Shown piece after piece: positions 3,711 to 7,617 of a DNA stretch of 7,617 nt. Each line of letters starts with the position of its first letter. Within the stretch, counting starts at the first letter, position 1. Source of the DNA: Rhodoferax sp. (GTDB lineage Bacteria; Pseudomonadota; Gammaproteobacteria; Burkholderiales; Burkholderiaceae_C); contig JAIPDA010000109.1 of NCBI GenBank assembly GCA_021737905.1, positions 1 to 7,617 on the forward strand, written 5' to 3'. Both the position numbers and the translations under genes were made by a program. The notes under the pieces are model-generated. The model worked only from the letters and a program-made list of their open reading frames with translations. It did not search any database and had not been told where the DNA came from.

Positions 3711-6515
3711 ATGCAAGACAAATACCAGCACCTTGACGTCGAGCGCGACGCGCAAACTCACTGGCGTGCTGCTGACGCTTACAGCGTCAGCGAAGACTCG
3801 ACCGACCTGAAGCCCAAGGGCAAGTACTACGCCTGCTCCATGCTGCCCTACCCCAGCGGCAAGCTGCACATGGGCCACGTGCGCAACTACACCATCAACG
3901 ACATGCTCACGCGCTACCTGCGCATGCAGGGCTACAACGTGCTCATGCCCATGGGTTGGGACGCCTTTGGTCTGCCGGCCGAAAACGCCGCCCTGAAAAA
4001 CGGCGTACCGCCGGCCAAGTGGACCTACGAGAACATCGCTTACATGAAGCAGCAGATGCAGGCCCTGGGCCTGGCGATCGACTGGCGCCGCGAAGTCGCT
4101 ACCTGCGACCCGACGTATTACAAGTGGAACCAGTGGCTGTTTTTGAAGATGCTGGAAAAAGGCATCGCCTACCGCAAGACGCAGGTTGTCAACTGGGACC
4201 CGGTGGACCAAACTGTGCTGGCCAATGAGCAGGTGATCGACGGCAAGGGCTGGCGCACCGGCGCGGTGGTTGAAAAACGTGAGATTCCGGGCTACTACCT
4301 CAAGATCACCGACTACGCACAAGAGCTGCTGGACCATGTGCAGGTCGGCAATGACAAGGCCACGCTCAAGGGCTGGCCCGAGCGCGTGCGCCTAATGCAG
4401 GAAAACTGGATCGGCAAGAGCGAAGGTGTGCGCTTTGCGTTCCCGCACGAAATCAAAGACGCCTCGGGCGCACTGATCGGCGACGGCCGCATGTTTGTGT
4501 TCACTACACGCGCCGACACCATCATGGGCGTGACCTTTTGCGCCGTGGCGCCTGAGCATCCGCTGGCGCTGCACGCAGCAGCCGGCAACCCGAAGCTGGC
4601 AACGTTTCTCGAAGAGTGCAAGGCCGGCGGCACCACCGAGGCTGAACTGGCTACGCAAGAAAAAAAAGGCGAGCGCACCGGGCTCTTCGTGACCCACCCG
4701 CTGACGGGTGAGCAGGTCGAGGTGTGGGTTGGCAACTATGTGCTGATGAGTTACGGCGACGGCGCTGTCATGGGCGTGCCGGCGCATGACGAGCGTGACT
4801 TTGCTTTTGCGCTGAAGTACGACTTGCCGATCAAGCAGGTGGTGGCGGTGGGCTTGGCTAAGACGGACGAGGTAGCAGGCGCGCCTGCGGCCACAGACGC
4901 AGGCACAACATCGGCCCCCGGCGCAGCCGGCACCCCCGAAGCAAAGCATTTTGATGACAAGAAATGGCAGGACTGGTACGCCGAAAAAGGCGCGGGCGTG
5001 GCGGTCAACTCTGGCCGCTATGACGGCCTGGTGTTCAAGGCTTGCCTCAACGCCGTGGCTGCTGACCTGGCCGCCAAAGGCCTGGGCGAGAAGAAAACCA
5101 CCTGGCGTTTGCGTGACTGGGGCGTGAGCCGGCAGCGCTACTGGGGCACGCCGATCCCGATCATCCATTGCGCTGAACACGGCGCGGTGCCGGTGCCCGA
5201 AAAAGACCTGCCCGTCATCCTGCCGCAGGACTGCGTGCCGGACGGCTCGGGCAATCCGCTGATCAAGCACGAAGGCTTTCATGCTGGCGTGGTCTGCCCC
5301 GTTTGCGGCAAGGCCGCCCGGCGCGAGACGGACACCATGGACACCTTTGTCGATTCGTCCTGGTACTTCATGCGTTACTGCGACCCGCAAAACAGCGCGC
5401 AGATGGTGGGTGCCGGTACCGACTATTGGATGCGGGACCAGAATGCCGCCACCGGCGGCAGCGGCATGGACCAGTACATAGGCGGCATCGAGCATGCGAT
5501 TCTTCATTTGCTGTACGCGCGCTTCTGGACCAAGGTCATGCGTGACCTGGGCCTGGTGAAGATCGACGAGCCTTTCACCAAGCTGCTGACGCAAGGCATG
5601 GTGCTCAACCACATTTACACCCGCAAGAATGACAAGGGCGGTATCGAGTACTTCTGGCCGCACGAGGTCGAGGACTTTCATGACGAGGCCGGCAAGGTGC
5701 TGGGCGCCAAGCTCAAACAAGCCAAGGGCGACTTACCCGCCGGCACGCTGATCACCTACGAGGGTGTGGGCACCATGAGCAAGAGCAAGAACAATGGTGT
5801 CGATCCGCAAGACCTGATTGAAAAATACGGCGCTGACACGGCGCGTCTGTACACCATGTTCACCTCACCGCCTGAGGCTACGCTGGAGTGGAACGACGCC
5901 GGTGTTGAAGGCTCTTACCGCTTTTTGCGCCGCGTCTGGGGCTTTGCGCACAAGCATGCAGACGCGCTGCGCGCAGCCACGTCACGCGACCTTCGCCAAG
6001 CTCCGTTGCGCGTCGAGGGCCAAAAGCTGCGCCGCGAAATGCATATGGTGCTCAAGCAAGTGAGTTACGACTACGAGCGTATGCAATACAACACCGTGGT
6101 GTCCGGCTGCATGAAGCTGCTGAACGCGCTGGACGATTTCGCCTTTGATGGCAGCGACGGCGATGCCGCCCTGCGCTGCGAAGGCGTGTCGCTGTTGGTG
6201 CGCCTGCTGTACCCCGCCTGCCCGCACCTGACTCACACGATCTGGGCCGAGCTGGGTTTTGCGCGCGCTGTCGGCGATTTGCTGGACGCGCCCTGGCCGC
6301 AGGTCGACGCTGCCGCGCTGGTGCAAGACGAGATCGAGCTCATGCTGCAAGTCAACGGCAAGCTGCGCGGCTCCCTGACCGTGCCGGCCGGCGCCGACAA
6401 GTCCGCCATAGAGGCCGCGGCACTGGCCAGCGAAGCCTTTATTCGCGCGGCCAATGGCGCTGCCCCCAAGAAAGTGATTGTTGTGCCGGGCCGGCTTGTG
6501 AATGTTGTTGTCTAA
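3711..6515 (+). CDS. leuS: Leucyl-tRNA synthetase
   Basis: A class Ia cytoplasmic enzyme that attaches leucine to tRNA-Leu. The ATG at 3711 gives the family start MQDKYQHLDVERDAQTHW; the in-frame ATG at 3624 lies inside exbD and would add 29 unrelated residues. The enzyme has 934 residues, slightly longer than the roughly 860 of E. coli. In order: YPSGKLHMGH with the HIGH-type signature (53-56); GWDAFGLPAENAA (82-94); CP1 editing domain with the threonine-rich TTRADT (265-270) and HDERD (359-363); RLRDWGVSRQRYWGTPIP (466-483); DTMDTFVDSSWYFMRY; leucine-specific region (about 635-685); KMSKS-type motif as TMSKS (688-692); anticodon-binding domain (about 770-870); and C-terminal domain (ELMLQVNGKLRGSLTVP). 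Editing residues appear intact. Oddities are a low-complexity Ala/Gly/Thr/Pro insertion at 382-415, Thr for the first Lys of KMSKS, and a possible zinc set C487/H490/C529/C532. No Shine-Dalgarno precedes the start. Confidence 0.98.
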   Translation: MQDKYQHLDVERDAQTHWRAADAYSVSEDSTDLKPKGKYYACSMLPYPSGKLHMGHVRNYTINDMLTRYLRMQGYNVLMPMGWDAFGLPAENAALKNGVPPAKWTYENIAYMKQQMQALGLAIDWRREVATCDPTYYKWNQWLFLKMLEKGIAYRKTQVVNWDPVDQTVLANEQVIDGKGWRTGAVVEKREIPGYYLKITDYAQELLDHVQVGNDKATLKGWPERVRLMQENWIGKSEGVRFAFPHEIKDASGALIGDGRMFVFTTRADTIMGVTFCAVAPEHPLALHAAAGNPKLATFLEECKAGGTTEAELATQEKKGERTGLFVTHPLTGEQVEVWVGNYVLMSYGDGAVMGVPAHDERDFAFALKYDLPIKQVVAVGLAKTDEVAGAPAATDAGTTSAPGAAGTPEAKHFDDKKWQDWYAEKGAGVAVNSGRYDGLVFKACLNAVAADLAAKGLGEKKTTWRLRDWGVSRQRYWGTPIPIIHCAEHGAVPVPEKDLPVILPQDCVPDGSGNPLIKHEGFHAGVVCPVCGKAARRETDTMDTFVDSSWYFMRYCDPQNSAQMVGAGTDYWMRDQNAATGGSGMDQYIGGIEHAILHLLYARFWTKVMRDLGLVKIDEPFTKLLTQGMVLNHIYTRKNDKGGIEYFWPHEVEDFHDEAGKVLGAKLKQAKGDLPAGTLITYEGVGTMSKSKNNGVDPQDLIEKYGADTARLYTMFTSPPEATLEWNDAGVEGSYRFLRRVWGFAHKHADALRAATSRDLRQAPLRVEGQKLRREMHMVLKQVSYDYERMQYNTVVSGCMKLLNALDDFAFDGSDGDAALRCEGVSLLVRLLYPACPHLTHTIWAELGFARAVGDLLDAPWPQVDAAALVQDEIELMLQVNGKLRGSLTVPAGADKSAIEAAALASEAFIRAANGAAPKKVIVVPGRLVNVVV

Positions 6516-6516
6516 A

Positions 6517-6522
6517 AAGGAG
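6517..6522 (+). promoter_or_regulatory. Strong Shine-Dalgarno of lptE (AAGGAG)
   Basis: AAGGAG lies eight bases before the lptE ATG and begins two bases after the leuS stop. It is the only near-consensus ribosome site in the window and fixes the lptE start at 6531. Confidence 0.85.
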
Positions 6523-6530
6523 TTCAGACC

Positions 6531-7034
6531 ATGCAACGTCGCCTCATGTTGTCACTGGCTGGTGCGGGCGCTTTGCTAACTGCCGGCTGCGGTTTTCGCC
6601 TTCGCGGCACGCCTAATTTCGCCTTCAAATCCATCTATGTCAATGCGCCGGCGGGCTCCAGTCTGGGCGACGACCTCCGGCGTGCCCTGACGGCCAACAA
6701 CGCGCTGCGCGTGATCACCAACCCGCAGCAAATGCTGGAAGCCGACGTGATTCTGGATGTCCTGACTGACCAGCGCGAAAAAACCGTGCTGGGCACCAGC
6801 AGCGCGGGTCAGGTGCGGGAGTTCCAGCTGCGCATGCTTTGTTCTTTCCGGCTGCGCACGCCCCGGGACAAGGAATTGATAGAACTGGCCGATGTACAAC
6901 AGCAGCGCGACATCAGCTACAACGAAAGCGCTGCCTTGGCCAAAGAAAATGAAGAAGCTTTGCTGTACCGCGACATGCAAAGCGACATGGTTCAGCAAAT
7001 CATGCGCCGGCTGTCTTCGGTGCGCGCGTTTTAA
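6531..7034 (+). CDS. lptE: LPS-assembly lipoprotein LptE
   Basis: An outer-membrane lipoprotein that plugs the LptD barrel and helps deliver lipopolysaccharide to the cell surface (formerly RlpB). The signal peptide has Arg3-Arg4, a hydrophobic core and lipobox LTAGC with lipidated Cys20. It is followed directly by GFRLRG, the hallmark start of mature LptE. The rest fits the family: IYVNAPAGSSLGDDLRRAL early, a central ADVILDVLTDQREKTVLGTSSAGQ strand region, REFQLRMLCSFRLRTP, and a C-terminal helix LLYRDMQSDMVQQIMRRL. At 167 residues it has the usual length. It sits 15 bases after leuS and 25 bases before holA; the order leuS-lptE-holA is widespread in proteobacteria, which supports the call. 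The strong Shine-Dalgarno suggests it is translated independently of leuS on a shared transcript. Confidence 0.95.
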   Translation: MQRRLMLSLAGAGALLTAGCGFRLRGTPNFAFKSIYVNAPAGSSLGDDLRRALTANNALRVITNPQQMLEADVILDVLTDQREKTVLGTSSAGQVREFQLRMLCSFRLRTPRDKELIELADVQQQRDISYNESAALAKENEEALLYRDMQSDMVQQIMRRLSSVRAF

Positions 7035-7047
7035 AAAACGCCGGGCG

Positions 7048-7053
7048 TAAGAT
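7048..7053 (+). promoter_or_regulatory. Possible -10 box just before holA (TAAGAT)
   Basis: TAAGAT matches four of six positions of TATAAT, including the important second A and final T. Six bases separate it from the A of the holA ATG, so a transcript from it would begin at or near the start codon. No convincing -35 box lies 16-18 bases upstream, and no Shine-Dalgarno precedes holA. Weak evidence only. Confidence 0.25.
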
Positions 7054-7059
7054 TGCCCC

Positions 7060-7617
7060 ATGCAACTGGCCAGCGCGCAACTTTTTGAACACCTGCAGCG
7101 CGGGCTCAAAAGCCTTTACACGCTGTATGGCGACGAGCCCTTGCTGGTGCAGGAATGCGCCGACACGCTGCGCGCCCATGCCCGCCAGCTCGGCCACACC
7201 GAACGCACAGTGCACACTGTGGCCGGCGCCCATTTCGACTGGAGCGAGGTGCTGGCCAGCGGCGGCTCACTGAGTCTGTTTGCCGACAAGCAAATTGTAG
7301 AAATCCGCATTCCCAGCGGCAAGCCCGGCAAAGACGGCTCGGTCGCCTTGCAGCAAATCGCCGAGCGCGCCCAGGGTGACGACGCTACGCTGACTTTGGT
7401 GCTGCTGCCCAAACTCGACAGCCTGAGTACCAAGAGCGCCTGGTTTGGCGCGCTCGAGAGCTTTGGTGTGACCCTCCGGCTGGACCCGGTGGATCGCCGC
7501 CACCTGCCGGCCTGGATTGCCCAGCGCTTGCAGCAGCACAGCCTGCAGGTTGCGCCCGGCGAAGAAGGCCAGCGTACCCTGCATTTTTTTGCCGAGCGCG
7601 TCGAAGGCAATTTGCTG
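7060..7617 (+). CDS. holA: DNA polymerase III delta subunit, N-terminal part (3' end outside window)
   Basis: The delta subunit of the clamp loader; it opens the beta sliding clamp during loading at the replication fork. The frame is open from the ATG at 7060 to the window end, giving 186 residues of a protein usually about 340 long. The N terminus MQLASAQLFEHLQRGLKSLYTLYGDEPLLVQECADTLR (split here for reading: LASAQLFEHL, then LYTLYGDEPLLVQE) is typical. Leu73-Phe74 in SLSLFADKQ coincide in position with Leu73-Phe74 of E. coli delta, the residues that wedge into the beta clamp. Further family marks are LTLVLLPKLD, the tail of the first domain, RRHLPAWIAQRL, and FFAERVEGNLL at the edge. It follows lptE by 25 bases, the usual proteobacterial order. 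No Shine-Dalgarno is visible before the ATG; nothing in the visible part looks broken. Confidence 0.95.
   Translation, partial: MQLASAQLFEHLQRGLKSLYTLYGDEPLLVQECADTLRAHARQLGHTERTVHTVAGAHFDWSEVLASGGSLSLFADKQIVEIRIPSGKPGKDGSVALQQIAERAQGDDATLTLVLLPKLDSLSTKSAWFGALESFGVTLRLDPVDRRHLPAWIAQRLQQHSLQVAPGEEGQRTLHFFAERVEGNLL

Noticed and set aside
4392..5720. 442-codon minus-strand open frame inside leuS
   Set aside because: Antisense to conserved LeuRS motifs, His/Val/Gly-rich composition typical of GC-rich shadow frames, no family resemblance.
7026..7041. Inverted repeat GCGTTTT/AAAACGC over the lptE stop as a terminator
   Set aside because: Only a two-base gap lies between the arms, the stem is mostly A-T, and no T-tract follows; it is unlikely to form a terminating hairpin.

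Overview
The window is GC-rich bacterial chromosome, densely packed with housekeeping genes. Gene content, protein wording (for example the Comamonas/Polaromonas-type LeuRS and the BamE with an Ala-rich tail) and the order hprK | fur | bamE-dapB-exbB-exbD-leuS-lptE-holA suggest a betaproteobacterium of the Burkholderiales, most likely Comamonadaceae. The genus cannot be fixed from the sequence alone. No mobile element, CRISPR array, tRNA or rRNA was seen, and every stretch longer than about 115 bases is coding.

Layout. Bases 1-549 hold the 3' part of hprK (plus strand), the kinase/phosphorylase that acts on HPr-type proteins. It converges on fur (minus strand, 568-1011), the iron-responsive repressor, and a short dyad lies between them. 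Fur diverges from bamE across a 113-base intergenic region (1012-1124) that carries a good -10 box for bamE. From bamE on, everything runs on the plus strand with tiny gaps or overlaps: bamE/dapB overlap by GTGA, dapB and exbB are 34 bases apart, and exbB/exbD overlap by ATGA. A 46-base T-rich spacer leads to leuS, then come lptE (15 bases later, with the one strong Shine-Dalgarno of the window) and holA (25 bases later), which runs off the right end.

Function. Two genes serve outer-membrane assembly (bamE for beta-barrel proteins, lptE for LPS). One makes lysine and diaminopimelate for peptidoglycan (dapB), and exbB-exbD encode a proton-driven inner-membrane motor of the TonB/Tol type. LeuS charges tRNA-Leu and HolA loads the replication clamp. 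The row therefore mixes envelope biogenesis with core information processing, probably as one or two transcription units.

No new system of the defence or mobile type is visible. The most interesting detail is a 13-codon reading frame (2536-2577) that exactly bridges the dapB-exbB gap. Its ATG overlaps the dapB stop and its TGA overlaps the exbB start, which would couple the two genes translationally. Smaller points are a low-complexity insertion in the LeuRS editing domain, a zinc-site-like Cys/His set in the same protein, the lack of a Shine-Dalgarno before leuS, and a possible leaderless start of holA.
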